64,000 nt of DNA from Cohnella lupini (GTDB lineage Bacteria > Bacillota > Bacilli > Paenibacillales > Paenibacillaceae), in the NCBI RefSeq assembly GCF_003386205.1, contig NZ_QRDY01000007.1, positions 124,001-188,000 of the forward strand, read 5' to 3'. Below the pieces are notes generated by a model, which was not told the origin of the DNA, ran no database searches, and was given only the letters and a program-made list of their open reading frames with translations. The translations under genes and the position numbers were made by a program. This document shows, piece by piece, positions 29,326 through 37,967 of the stretch (positions are counted from its first letter, which is position 1; every line of letters starts with the position of its first letter).

Positions 29326-30357
29326 ATGAAGCCAATATCGAAATACGATAAGATTCGGCAAATCATAACGAGCCTGAAACAGCCGGGTTATAGATATCTT
29401 CAAATCATTGACGCTATTTTTAAGCAAAAGATCGCTGAATATGATCAAATGACCATGATACCAAAGATATTGCGTGAGGAGCTGATCAAGGAGCTTGGAA
29501 ATCGCGTGTCGAGCATTACCCCGGTTGTAGAAAAGAAATCCAATCAGGTCAGCAAGATCCTGTTTGCAATAGCTGGCGATGAGCGCGTTGAGACAGTTAG
29601 GTTAAGCTACAAACGCGGATGGGAATCCTATTGCATTTCCTCTCAGTGCGGATGCGGGTTTGGTTGTCGCTTCTGCGCGACAGGCACGATAGGCTTGAAG
29701 AGAAATCTTACGCCAGATGAAATAACCGACCAATTGCTGTACTTTAACTTGAACGGCTATCCCCTGGACAGCGTATCTTTTATGGGGATGGGAGAGGCGC
29801 TTGCGAATCCGCATCTCTTTGACGCGTTAACGATACTGACGGACCCGCAATTGTTCGGATTAGGTCATCGAAGAATTACCGTTTCAACTATCGGAATATT
29901 ACCTGGAATACACAGACTGATGACGGACTTCCCGCAGGTTAATTTAACATTTTCGTTGCATTCGCCATTCGATGATCAGAGAAGCGAACTCATGCCCATA
30001 AATAATCGATTCCCGCTGCGCGAGGTGATGAAATCGTTGGATAATCATATTCAGCATACGGGTAGAAAAGTGTATATCGCTTATATTTTGTTGAAAGGGA
30101 TAACCGATACATCGGAACACGCGGAAGCTGTCGCCGATTTGCTGCGGGGAAGGGGAGAATGGGAACATCTCTATCATGTTAACTTGATTCCTTACAATTC
30201 AACGGATGAGACGCCCCAAAGCTATGGGCAATCCGATCGAAACAGCGTCGCGACGTTCGTTCGAATATTACAGGCTAAGGGAATCAATGTCACCGTTAGA
30301 ACTCAATTCGGGACGGATATCGATGCAGCCTGCGGCCAGTTATATGGATCCAAGTAA
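29326..30357 (+). CDS. Cfr-like 23S rRNA (adenine-2503-C8) methyltransferase
   Basis: A radical-SAM methyltransferase of the RlmN/Cfr family, 343 residues. The sequence follows Cfr rather than RlmN: RVETVRLSYKRGWESYCISSQCGCGFGCRFCATG with cluster cysteines Cys110, Cys114, Cys117 and Cys103 at the Cfr positions, DSVSFMGMGEALANPHLFDAL, VNLTFSLHSPFDDQRSELMPIN, VYIAYILLKG, and the C-terminal catalytic cysteine in FGTDIDAACGQLYG. Cfr C8-methylates A2503 and protects against phenicols, lincosamides, oxazolidinones, pleuromutilins and streptogramin A; activity here is not proven. GAGGAG precedes ATG 29326. The upstream leader peptide and attenuator suggest drug-inducible expression. Confidence 0.9.
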   Translation: MKPISKYDKIRQIITSLKQPGYRYLQIIDAIFKQKIAEYDQMTMIPKILREELIKELGNRVSSITPVVEKKSNQVSKILFAIAGDERVETVRLSYKRGWESYCISSQCGCGFGCRFCATGTIGLKRNLTPDEITDQLLYFNLNGYPLDSVSFMGMGEALANPHLFDALTILTDPQLFGLGHRRITVSTIGILPGIHRLMTDFPQVNLTFSLHSPFDDQRSELMPINNRFPLREVMKSLDNHIQHTGRKVYIAYILLKGITDTSEHAEAVADLLRGRGEWEHLYHVNLIPYNSTDETPQSYGQSDRNSVATFVRILQAKGINVTVRTQFGTDIDAACGQLYGSK

Positions 30358-30403
30358 TTCAATGGACTACAATGGAGGAATACGATAGTCAGGAGGAACA
30401 AGG

Positions 30404-31048
30404 ATGCAGATTATCGCCATGCTGACCATGTTGATAGATCACGTTGGCGTGTTATATTTTCCGGAATCGGAAATATGGAGAATTATCGGACGTATCGCGT
30501 TTCCGTTGTACGCTTACGGTATCGTCCAGGGCTTCGTTCATACAAAGAACCGTCGAAAATATTTTAACCGTCTATTGATGCTTGCCAGCATTTCGCAGTT
30601 ACCCTTCATGTTCGGCCTTCAGGTCATCGGAATCAACGTGATAGCCACATTTGTAGTATGCCTAGGCATACTCATCGTTTGGGAAGTCGTACCATCCAAA
30701 TGGGCTAATCTCGGGATCATTGCCGTGGCATTCGTAGTTCTAGAAGCGCTGCCGTTCGACTATGGAGCGTACGCGTTGCTACTCATCCTGACGTACCGAT
30801 TTATTCCTCGAAATTATTGGATAGCGACTCATATGGCTTTGAACGCGGCTATTTTCTTCTATCAGGGCTGGGAGATTCAAATCTTTAGCATTGTACCGAC
30901 GGTGTTCCTGGTCTATGCCAAGCATCTCAGAGGAATCGGGATGGAGATTCGGGTTCCCCGGTGGTTATGGAGAGGGTTCTACCCAGGACATTTATTCATA
31001 CTAGCAATGGTAACCGCGATAACGGAAGTGAGCTTGAGCGTGGAGTAA
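30404..31048 (+). CDS. TraX family membrane protein
   Basis: A 214-residue protein with about seven membrane segments. MQIIAMLTMLIDHVGVLYFP and IGRIAFPLYAYGIVQGFVHTKNRRKYFNRLLMLASISQLPFM are the TraX signature; F-plasmid TraX acetylates pilin, but chromosomal Firmicute members have no known substrate. AGGAGGAACAAGG precedes ATG 30404. No conjugation gene is nearby. A clear terminator follows. Confidence 0.9.
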   Translation: MQIIAMLTMLIDHVGVLYFPESEIWRIIGRIAFPLYAYGIVQGFVHTKNRRKYFNRLLMLASISQLPFMFGLQVIGINVIATFVVCLGILIVWEVVPSKWANLGIIAVAFVVLEALPFDYGAYALLLILTYRFIPRNYWIATHMALNAAIFFYQGWEIQIFSIVPTVFLVYAKHLRGIGMEIRVPRWLWRGFYPGHLFILAMVTAITEVSLSVE

Positions 31049-31070
31049 TATCATTATTCCTATAGAAATG

Positions 31071-31097
31071 CAAAGAACCCTTCGCAGGGTTCTTTTG
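31071..31097 (+). terminator. Terminator after the TraX-like gene
   Basis: AAAGAACCCT/AGGGTTCTTT stem with a TCGC tetraloop and T residues. Confidence 0.8.
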
Positions 31098-31123
31098 CAT
31101 ACAGGATTAAGGAAGTTTGGATA

Positions 31124-31603
31124 TTAACTCAATCCTGCTTTCGTTAGTCCGAAGGCAACGTCAGCGGAACCCGGCACGTATTTAAAGCCGATGTTGACGC
31201 GGTTCCACGCATTGATCGCCATGACGGAGAAGGTGAGGTCGGACAATTCCTTTTCCGATAATTGCCCGCGAACGCGATCGTATACTTCGTCTGGAACGCC
31301 ATGCTCGGGAATCTTGGTCAGGATTTCGGTCCATGCCAGCGCTGCGCGTTCGCGCGGCGTGAATAGATTCGATTCCCGCCATATCGGAAGATGATAGAGG
31401 CGAAGCTCGCCCTCTCCGTGGATCTTGGCTTGCTTGATGTGCATATCGAGGCAGAATCCGCAGCCGTTCATTTGCGAAGCTCTAATATGAACGAGATGGA
31501 GGATCTTTTGTTCGATCGAACTATCATTCTCGGCGTTGCTTAACCCCATCATTGCTTTGAAGAACTCCGGCGATTGCTGCATATAGTTGATACGTTGCGA
31601 CAT
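31124..31603 (-). CDS. Carboxymuconolactone decarboxylase family protein (AhpD-like)
   Basis: A 159-residue CMD-domain protein. HIRASQMNGCGFCLDMHIKQAK holds the CxxC plus His motif of AhpD-like peroxidase or disulfide-reductase members; FTPRERAALAWTEILTKIPEHGV is conserved. CMD proteins are one of the three classes of genes (carboxymuconolactone decarboxylase, oxidoreductase, epimerase) linked to ECF41 sigma factors. A matching ECF41-type promoter lies upstream at 31645-31671, and an ECF41 sigma gene lies at 35611. GGAGGT precedes the ATG. Confidence 0.93.
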   Translation of the reverse strand: MSQRINYMQQSPEFFKAMMGLSNAENDSSIEQKILHLVHIRASQMNGCGFCLDMHIKQAKIHGEGELRLYHLPIWRESNLFTPRERAALAWTEILTKIPEHGVPDEVYDRVRGQLSEKELSDLTFSVMAINAWNRVNIGFKYVPGSADVAFGLTKAGLS

Positions 31604-31644
31604 TGTTTATTACCTCCAATAGTGTTTTTGTTTCACATACATAT

Positions 31645-31671
31645 AACGACGCTAGGGTTCAATCTGTGACA
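31645..31671 (-). promoter_or_regulatory. Predicted ECF41-type promoter of the CMD gene
   Basis: On the minus strand, TGTCACA (31671-31665), a 16-nt spacer containing TGAACCC, then CGTT (31648-31645). The ECF41 consensus is TGTCACA with CGTC. The same TGTCACA-N16-CGTT arrangement precedes the sigma gene at 35520-35546. A CGTC also overlaps at 31651-31648, but with a shorter spacer. Confidence 0.7.
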
Positions 31672-31692
31672 TTGTCTCCGAGAACAAGGGAG

Positions 31693-32793
31693 TTAACCGA
31701 TACTTTTCGCTTTACCGCGCTGTCTTATACTGCTTATCATCCATAGGATCAAGGGCATGACAATATAGATAAAGGGATAGAAGAATCCGATAAGCAACGA
31801 GTTCTTGAGAGTAAACGAAATCCGAATGTTATACGAGCTATAAAGCACGTACGATAGCCAGAGGCAAGTCGTTAACCAGGCGATGAGCTTCCAATTCTTG
31901 AAGCCGGTCCACTCGGATAAACCATAGCTAAGGATGAACAAGCAAACCGCTAATTTAATAAAGGCGCCAAAAAGCCATAGCGGGATATAAAAAGCGTCGA
32001 TATTCTGTACGAAGTTCAGGATAGATACGAATTTCGTAAGAGTATATACAGGAACTACTAGATTAGCGGCCATCTGAGGTCCGGTTACGAACAGAAGCAC
32101 CAGTGTTGCCAAGATGCCCCAAAGCATAGAAGTCGCCGTTCCCCATAAGATAGCTCGCGAAGCGGTTCGCTTGTTCTCGGCGAAAAAGAACAGCATGAGA
32201 ATGATCGAAGGATCAACCAAATAATTAAACGATATAAAAGTACCTTTCAGTATGTGAATCCAGCCTGAGTCCGTATAGATGGGCAAAATTCGCTTAATAT
32301 CCATGTCCTGAGGGTTCAGGAATAGCTGAACGAATAAGATGACCACGAAAAAGGGACCAATAACCTCAGCGCACCTGCTAATTGCCGTAATTCCGCCTTT
32401 ATATACAGCGTAAGCAACGAGGAATAACAGGCATATTAAGATGACGATCATAGGCGTGTTATGGAGCATAACTAGATTTTGAAATTCCACGGTTCCTTTA
32501 GATATCAAAGACAACTGCATGAACCAATTCAGGAAATAAACCGCGACGATGATCTTGCCCAGCACGGTACCTAGAAGGTCTTTAATGAAGTTTACTAACG
32601 TTTTGTCTTTATTTTGCTTACATACCCGGAGAATGACCCAAGTGGCGATCATCATAATCATGCTTCCAAGCACAATGCAAATCCATGCGTCTTGGTGCGA
32701 TATCTCAGCGGCTAACCTGATGGGGAGGTAGGATACTATGATCATGGAAGAGATGTTAATCAACCAAAACATTTGATAGTTGCTTACTTTCAT
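31693..32793 (-). CDS. Spore germination permease, GerB family, operon 2
   Basis: A 366-residue APC-type permease with ~10 membrane helices, last gene of the A-C-B operon 2. Landmarks are VSNYQMFWLINISSMIIVSYLPIRLAAEISHQDAW, YKGGITAISRCAEVIGPFFVVILFVQ and LFGAFIKLAVCLFILSYGLSEWTG. It is the probable germinant-binding subunit. AAGGAG lies ahead of ATG 32793. No terminator separates its 3' end from the ECF41-type promoter of the CMD gene. Confidence 0.95.
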   Translation of the reverse strand: MKVSNYQMFWLINISSMIIVSYLPIRLAAEISHQDAWICIVLGSMIMMIATWVILRVCKQNKDKTLVNFIKDLLGTVLGKIIVAVYFLNWFMQLSLISKGTVEFQNLVMLHNTPMIVILICLLFLVAYAVYKGGITAISRCAEVIGPFFVVILFVQLFLNPQDMDIKRILPIYTDSGWIHILKGTFISFNYLVDPSIILMLFFFAENKRTASRAILWGTATSMLWGILATLVLLFVTGPQMAANLVVPVYTLTKFVSILNFVQNIDAFYIPLWLFGAFIKLAVCLFILSYGLSEWTGFKNWKLIAWLTTCLWLSYVLYSSYNIRISFTLKNSLLIGFFYPFIYIVMPLILWMISSIRQRGKAKSIG

Positions 32794-32818
32794 GATTAGC
32801 CGCAGCTCCTTGCCGATT

Positions 32819-33976
32819 TCATTTGATTTGCCCGCCGCTCGTTCCGACTGATTTTAGTCGAATATTCGACTTGACAGTAACTTGGACTTTCTTAAAATTA
32901 TCATCCCAATCGTCTTTTTGCGCCTTCCACCAATAAGGATATTTGCGATGAAGATGCTCTCCGATACCGATTACGTCGGTTTCCCATTGCTGGACTTTAT
33001 TCATCGTTATCTGAAATTCCTTTTGAATTTCCTCGTTAACGTACTTTTGAACTTCAATCATGTTATCTACTTCGGACATGTCCAACGACGTCGTATTTTC
33101 AATCAAATAGGCTTGCGCCTTAACGGTTAATATAATCCTTTTTAGATCATTGCCATGAACGGATCGAATCCTTCTTTGAAGATGGGTTAATCTAAAAGCT
33201 AAGATTCCTTTGCCGTTTTTCCATGGGATCGTTATTGCATGGAAAGAGCCCTTACCCGCCATCCAGATGACTGCGGAGCTTTCGTCAACGTCCAGAATAC
33301 CTTTGACTTTAAGCTTCTTGTTCAATGCGGCAAAGCCGGATAACACGGCAATCGGGTCCGTTTTTTTGTCGTTCTCCTTGAAATCTTTGATTTCAAGAAC
33401 CGGCAACAGCGGTCTAATTCCTTCGGAGAGACTGTCGAGAATGAATTGCCTCGTCGAGAAGCGCCTCAACCCGTTGATCTGCAGCTCCTTGCCGGAAGAA
33501 ATGCTAGAGAGGCGTTCAATGGGATGCTTAAGCATAAGGTAGTCTTTAGCGCTTCTTCCTTTAATTAAAACGGTTATATCCCGTAGATTATTCGCAGGAT
33601 CCCTGTTTAGCTTGTCGAATAACTTTCTTCCATCGTTTTTAATGAGAAATTCCTCGCTAATGGCGTTCAGTATTCGATGGCTGGTCATCACTCTGCGGGA
33701 CATTTTCTTTTGGATTTTCTGACTGGCTTCGAAAATGCCTCTACCTTTCGCCGACATGACGACGAAACTATTCGAATTGCCGGAGCTTTCTGCCTGACCG
33801 CTAAGCTGAGAGGGGATTACGATCTGTTGGCTGACTTCCATCGTCCCGTCCTCGACATGATCAACACCCGTCCCTATGACAAAAGCCAGTTGATTCGGTT
33901 CGACAAAATCCGTGCAGCCGGAGGAGGACAATACAAGGAGTAGGAAGACGATCGTTAGGAGGACGCTTCGGGTCAT
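32819..33976 (-). CDS. Ger(x)C family germination lipoprotein, operon 2
   Basis: A ~385-residue lipoprotein subunit. MTRSVLLTIVFLLLVLSSSGC is the signal peptide with lipobox SSGC (Cys21); then TDFVEPNQLAFVIGTGVD, SRRVMTSHRILNAISEEFL, DPANNLRDITVLIKG and DVIGIGEHLHRKYPYWWKAQKDDW. ATG 33976 overlaps the A-gene stop as ATGA; an in-frame longer frame to 34015 would lengthen the overlap without a better site. The ribosome-binding site is weak, so translation is probably coupled to the A gene. Confidence 0.93.
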   Translation of the reverse strand: MTRSVLLTIVFLLLVLSSSGCTDFVEPNQLAFVIGTGVDHVEDGTMEVSQQIVIPSQLSGQAESSGNSNSFVVMSAKGRGIFEASQKIQKKMSRRVMTSHRILNAISEEFLIKNDGRKLFDKLNRDPANNLRDITVLIKGRSAKDYLMLKHPIERLSSISSGKELQINGLRRFSTRQFILDSLSEGIRPLLPVLEIKDFKENDKKTDPIAVLSGFAALNKKLKVKGILDVDESSAVIWMAGKGSFHAITIPWKNGKGILAFRLTHLQRRIRSVHGNDLKRIILTVKAQAYLIENTTSLDMSEVDNMIEVQKYVNEEIQKEFQITMNKVQQWETDVIGIGEHLHRKYPYWWKAQKDDWDDNFKKVQVTVKSNIRLKSVGTSGGQIK

Positions 33977-35421
33977 CTCTGACGCCATTTCTTGTTGCGG
34001 CCATTCTTGATCCAAAATGGATAGCGGATGATCATGTCTTTGATTCGCCTGCCGTCGAAAGGCGCTACAGGACTCAAGTACGGCGTTCCGAAGGATTCCA
34101 GCATGACCAAATGGATCAACAAAAAAATGATGCCGAACGCAAAGCCGACGAAGCCGAGCATACCGCTTATGAACATCAAGAGATACCGGACTAATCGAAA
34201 GGGAAGGGTGGCGCTATATCTCGGAATCGTGTAAGCCGCGATGCCCGTCAACGAAATGACGATGATGATCGGCGTGGATATAATTCCGGCCTCCACGGCG
34301 GCTTGTCCGATGACCAGCGCCCCGATAATGCTCACGACCGGTCCGAGTTGATTAGGAAGATGAACGCCGGCTTCCTGCAACCCGTCGAAGATGAACATCA
34401 TAATAAATACCTCCATGACGGAAGGAAACGGGGAGTTTTCCCTTGCGGTCGCGATACCGATCATGAGAGAACTGGGGATCATCTCCGGATGAAAAGTCGA
34501 AAGCGCAACGTATAAAGCTGGCAGCGCTAAGGAAATGAAAGTCATGACGTATCGGATAAACCGATTTAGAATAACGAAGACGAACCTCTCGAAATAGTCG
34601 TCCGCCGATTGAAGTCCCGACCAGAAGGTAATGGGAAGGATGAGGGCAAACGGAGTTCCATTTGTGAGGAGTGCGACCTTCCCTTCTATTAAAGAAGCGG
34701 CTACGATATCCGGACGCTCCGTATTCTGGATCTGCGAGAAGATGGAGAAGGAGTTATTCTCGAGCCATTCTTCGATATAGGCGGATTCGATAACCCCGTT
34801 CAGTTCGATCTTGCCGAGCTTTCCCCTAACTTCCGATAACACCTTTTCGTCCGCAATACCTTGCATATAGGCTAGAATAACTTCCGTTTGGGTGAATTTC
34901 CCTATCGTATAGGATTCCATCTTTAGATCCGGATGAATTATCCTTCTTCTTATCAATGACGTATTCGTGCGGATATTCTCTACGAAGCCTTCCTTGGATC
35001 CGCGCAAGGTTGATTCCTTCTTCGGCTCTTGGATGCCTCTCGTCTCGTAGCCATGGACCTGAGCGATGAGCGCGGATGCATCGCCGTCCACCAGAATCCC
35101 CAAGTTCCCTTGCAGAATATGCTGGACTAGATCTTCCTGGGTTTCGTCCGTAAATAAGTTCGTTAAGGGGAGCCATTCGCGCCTGAACGTCTCGGCCAGC
35201 GTGGATAAGCGGTCTATACCTTGCGGAAGTCCGTTGAAGATTAGAGGTTTCAGAATATTGTCCTCAATGCCTTGCAATCGGGTCATTCCATCCAAATACA
35301 CGAGTAAGAGCACGTTCTCGTCGTTTAGCGCAAAGGAACGAAAGACGATGTCGGAGCAATTGAAGAATCGTTCTCTAAGAAAGGCTTCATTCTCTTTGAG
35401 GTTCCGGCTTATGGCACTCAT
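33973..35421 (-). CDS. Spore germination receptor subunit A (GerA family), operon 2
   Basis: A 482-residue A subunit with N-terminal soluble part (RERFFNCSDIVFRSFALNDENVLLLVYLDG, TNTSLIRRRIIHPDLKMESYTIGKFTQTEVILAYMQG, TNGTPFALILPITFWSGLQSADDYFER) and ~5 C-terminal membrane helices (FISLALPALYVALSTFHPEMIP, FDGLQEAGVHLPNQLGPVVSIIGALVIGQAAVEAG). It is first in operon 2 and divergent from the ECF41 sigma gene. The whole operon lies between that sigma factor and its likely target gene. Confidence 0.95.
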   Translation of the reverse strand: MSAISRNLKENEAFLRERFFNCSDIVFRSFALNDENVLLLVYLDGMTRLQGIEDNILKPLIFNGLPQGIDRLSTLAETFRREWLPLTNLFTDETQEDLVQHILQGNLGILVDGDASALIAQVHGYETRGIQEPKKESTLRGSKEGFVENIRTNTSLIRRRIIHPDLKMESYTIGKFTQTEVILAYMQGIADEKVLSEVRGKLGKIELNGVIESAYIEEWLENNSFSIFSQIQNTERPDIVAASLIEGKVALLTNGTPFALILPITFWSGLQSADDYFERFVFVILNRFIRYVMTFISLALPALYVALSTFHPEMIPSSLMIGIATARENSPFPSVMEVFIMMFIFDGLQEAGVHLPNQLGPVVSIIGALVIGQAAVEAGIISTPIIIVISLTGIAAYTIPRYSATLPFRLVRYLLMFISGMLGFVGFAFGIIFLLIHLVMLESFGTPYLSPVAPFDGRRIKDMIIRYPFWIKNGRNKKWRQR

Positions 35422-35519
35422 GGATGTCGCCCCCGCTGCGAATAAATATGGATAGGTTCATGGGATATTATGGGCAAAGCGAGGATCAACTATGCAGAAT
35501 TCGGATAGGGATAAGGCGT

Positions 35520-35546
35520 TGTCACAAATGAACCCCGTATCTCGTT
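35520..35546 (+). promoter_or_regulatory. Predicted ECF41-type promoter of the sigma gene
   Basis: TGTCACA (35520-35526), a 16-nt spacer containing TGAACCC, and CGTT (35543-35546), ~65 nt before the sigma gene. It suggests autoregulation and mirrors the element before the CMD gene. Confidence 0.65.
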
Positions 35547-35610
35547 TTATTTATAAGGCAAACTATGCTGTAAAACAAAGCGATAATAAGATAAGGATGG
35601 TTGCGAACAG

Positions 35611-36477
35611 ATGCAGGAGTTGTATAAGAAATATAAAGCGTTGCTATTTAAGCTTGCTTATCAATTAACCGGTTCGGTTTCCGATGCGGAGGATGTCGTT
35701 CAGGACGTATTTCTGAAAATATACGACGTTCCTCCGGAGAAGCTAGCAGAACCGAAAGCTTATCTTTGCAAAATGGTCACGAATCGCTGCCGGGACTTAC
35801 ATAAAGCCGCGCGCAAGAAACGCGAAGAATATTTCGGAGAATGGCTTCCCGAGCCTTTTCTTAATTCGGGAGAGGACGCCATGGAATCCGTTGTCCGCGA
35901 CGACCTCTTGTCGTATGGAATGCTGGTGCTATTGGAACGATTGTCGCCTTCGGAACGGATCGTTTTTGTTCTACGAGAAGCGCTCGACTTTGAGTATCGG
36001 GAGATAGCCGAGCTTATCGAGAAAAGCGAAGTGAATTGCCGTAAGCTATTCAGCAGAGCAAGCGCGAAGATGGGGCTTGATCCCGAGGAGACCGTTCAGC
36101 CGGAAGCCGCTAACCAAGAGTGGGTTAATGGCTTTCTTGATGCTCTTAAGCAGGGGAACATGAATCAAATCTTATCCATGCTCGATCAAGACGTCGTACT
36201 GGTCACCGATGGGGGAGGCAAAGTACAAGCTGCGGTTAATCCGATTAAGACGCGAGAATTCGTGGCGCGGTTTCTTCTTGGTCCTATACGCCAAGCCGCT
36301 ACGATTAATGGAGAAGTTGCCATTGAAATACTTCGAATCAACGGACAACCCGCCTTTGTTCTTCGTTCGGAACAGGGAATTCATACGATTGGAATGTTTC
36401 ATCTCGAAGGAGATTCGATTCGCAATTTATATGTTGTTAGAAACCCGGATAAGCTGAAGCATTTAAAAGAGCTTTAA
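35611..36477 (+). CDS. ECF41-type RNA polymerase sigma factor with SnoaL-like C-terminal domain
   Basis: A 288-residue ECF sigma factor. Region 2 (YKALLFKLAYQLTGSVSDAEDVVQDVFLKIYD) and region 4 (LSPSERIVFVLREALDFEYREIAELIEKSEVNCRKLFSRASAKM) are followed by a ~110-residue SnoaL-like domain. Three ECF41 hallmarks are present: WLPEP in the linker after region 2, DGGGK in the extension and NPDKL at the C-terminus. In this group the fused domain controls activity in place of an anti-sigma factor. It is divergent from germination operon 2; the CMD gene at 31124 is the predicted target. Confidence 0.93.
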   Translation: MQELYKKYKALLFKLAYQLTGSVSDAEDVVQDVFLKIYDVPPEKLAEPKAYLCKMVTNRCRDLHKAARKKREEYFGEWLPEPFLNSGEDAMESVVRDDLLSYGMLVLLERLSPSERIVFVLREALDFEYREIAELIEKSEVNCRKLFSRASAKMGLDPEETVQPEAANQEWVNGFLDALKQGNMNQILSMLDQDVVLVTDGGGKVQAAVNPIKTREFVARFLLGPIRQAATINGEVAIEILRINGQPAFVLRSEQGIHTIGMFHLEGDSIRNLYVVRNPDKLKHLKEL

Positions 36478-37080
36478 AACATAAAAAAATATCCGGAATA
36501 GGCAAGCCGGATATCCTATACTGAACTACCCACGCGATGAACTCATGCACAAATACCGCGCATATTGCATCGGCCGCTTGTAAATAACAGCCATTCATAG
36601 CAAGTCGACTAAAGACATTCGTAATGGACCATAAGATTTTCCCGTTTTTTTATTGTAAAAGCACTCTGAAGTCGAAATTTTGATTGTTCAATTGCTGCAC
36701 TTGAACTCCTCCGGATTTAGTTAACTAAAGCCCTCATATAGACAGGGTATTTAACGGAAAAGGAAATGCATGGACAACATTTCAGCCGACGAGAAATAAT
36801 AATTTAATGCTCATGAAGGTTCTACCTATTAAAGACGCACGACGCTTCTAGCAGAATCACGCCTGTTGCATTGGAAATGTTCTCGTAAGACGCCAAGCAG
36901 GCCTCTTCGGTTGACGTGAAAGAGTACGCATAACGGCTAGCCGAACGAAAAAGCCGCCAGGGATATCTTCCTGGCGGCTTTATTTATTCAATGATCAGTC
37001 ACGCCCGGCTGACGAATTCAGGTAATATATATGGGTTCTTTAGCGAGATAGGAGTCTATAAATCTAGTTATCCGTCTAAT
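36478..37080. other. Intergenic region with no convincing gene
   Basis: The 600-nt stretch holds a hairpin after the sigma gene (ATATCCGG/CCGGATAT near 36491-36516) and a strong terminator-like hairpin at 36950-36983. A minus-strand 16-codon frame at 36700-36650 has GGAGGAG ahead of its GTG. A minus-strand open stretch ending at 36822 has protein-like composition but no start. None is supported enough to call a gene; it may hold decayed sequence. Confidence 0.5.
36950..36983 (+). terminator. Terminator-like hairpin
   Basis: Perfect 12-bp stem AAAGCCGCCAGG/CCTGGCGGCTTT, followed by TATTTATT. No gene that it ends was found; it isolates the collagen-like genes from upstream transcription. Confidence 0.6.
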
Positions 37081-37108
37081 ACATGTCCTGCACAGGGATC
37101 ATATGATA
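37081..37108 (+). promoter_or_regulatory. SigK-like promoter before the collagen-like gene pair
   Basis: AC at 37081-37082, a 17-nt spacer, and CATATGATA (37100-37108) match the mother-cell SigK pattern AC-N17-CATANNNTA. AAGGAGGT of the gene follows at 37121-37128. Expression late in sporulation is inferred. Confidence 0.6.
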
Positions 37109-37134
37109 AGGCAACACTTTAAGGAGGTACATGA

Positions 37135-37938
37135 ATGAGCTGTCCCGTTCCCGTTAGCAAGAAAAAGCATAGAAACTGTCGAAAGCTCACTCGTCGCAAG
37201 GGATCCGCCGTTAAGCTCGCTCGTGGCAAGCTGAAATTCATTGTCGTTTCACCACAAGGTGCGGCGGGGTTAGAAGGCCCGCAAGGTCCTCGTGGCTTAG
37301 TGGGACCGCAAGGCCCTACCGGCGCTATCGGACCGCAAGGTCCTGCCGGACCGCAGGGGATTCCAGGAATTTCAGGTGCCGGATTGCTAGCCTTCTACAA
37401 TTTCTTCGAACTTCCCGACCCGATGGTCCCTGGAGGCCCGAGCATTACTACGCTTACGCTGCCCGTTTTACCCGCGACACTTGGACCCGAACAGCAAGTC
37501 AGCGGGCAATTCCTATCTCTAAGCGGTATTGATGCGAGCTCCAGGATTGCACTGACGGTTACATTGGTGTGGAGTTTTACATTCATAACCGAGGTAGCGC
37601 CGCAAGTTAGTGTAGCGAGTCAGATCATGGAATTCAGCATCTTTCGCGACGCTCCGCTTACAGGGATTCGGATTTGCACGGTCAGGGATGCCGGAAGCGT
37701 AACCCAGATTAACAACGAAGGCGTAGCGACGACGTTCGTGACTGGTACGTTTACGACCGCTTTCGATTACACGGATGTTGCCGTACCCGGACCGACGACC
37801 AGGTATTACTTGACTGCTGCAGCGGGAGCGGCTGCAGGATTCGGAGCGCCGCAAAACAATTTCCCCGTACCTATTACTAATTTCACCAATCCGACCATCA
37901 ATGAAGTTTTCTTTAGCGGTAAAGTGATAAGACGTTAG
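37135..37938 (+). CDS. Collagen-like repeat protein
   Basis: A 267-residue protein. The start (to ~40) is very basic and lysine/arginine-rich ([15 protein letters not shown]). A short Gly-X-Y region follows (~42-82: [23 protein letters not shown]), then a ~185-residue beta-rich domain ([76 protein letters not shown]). There is no Sec signal. The C-terminal domain is shared with the next gene. The likely place is the spore surface, supported by the SigK-like promoter. Confidence 0.88.
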   Translation: MSCPVPVSKKKHRNCRKLTRRKGSAVKLARGKLKFIVVSPQGAAGLEGPQGPRGLVGPQGPTGAIGPQGPAGPQGIPGISGAGLLAFYNFFELPDPMVPGGPSITTLTLPVLPATLGPEQQVSGQFLSLSGIDASSRIALTVTLVWSFTFITEVAPQVSVASQIMEFSIFRDAPLTGIRICTVRDAGSVTQINNEGVATTFVTGTFTTAFDYTDVAVPGPTTRYYLTAAAGAAAGFGAPQNNFPVPITNFTNPTINEVFFSGKVIRR

Positions 37939-37967
37939 TTCGACTAATCTGCGGGAGATGAAATGAA

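Noticed and set aside
30404..31048. TraX-like gene as sign of a conjugative element
   Set aside because: No relaxase, coupling protein, pilus or integration gene lies nearby, and TraX-like proteins are common on Firmicute chromosomes.
35430..35475. SigG-like promoter before germination operon 2 (CCATA-N18-CATATTT, minus strand)
   Set aside because: Both boxes depart from the SigG consensus at one position each and no comparable element was found before operons 1 and 3, so support is too weak to list.
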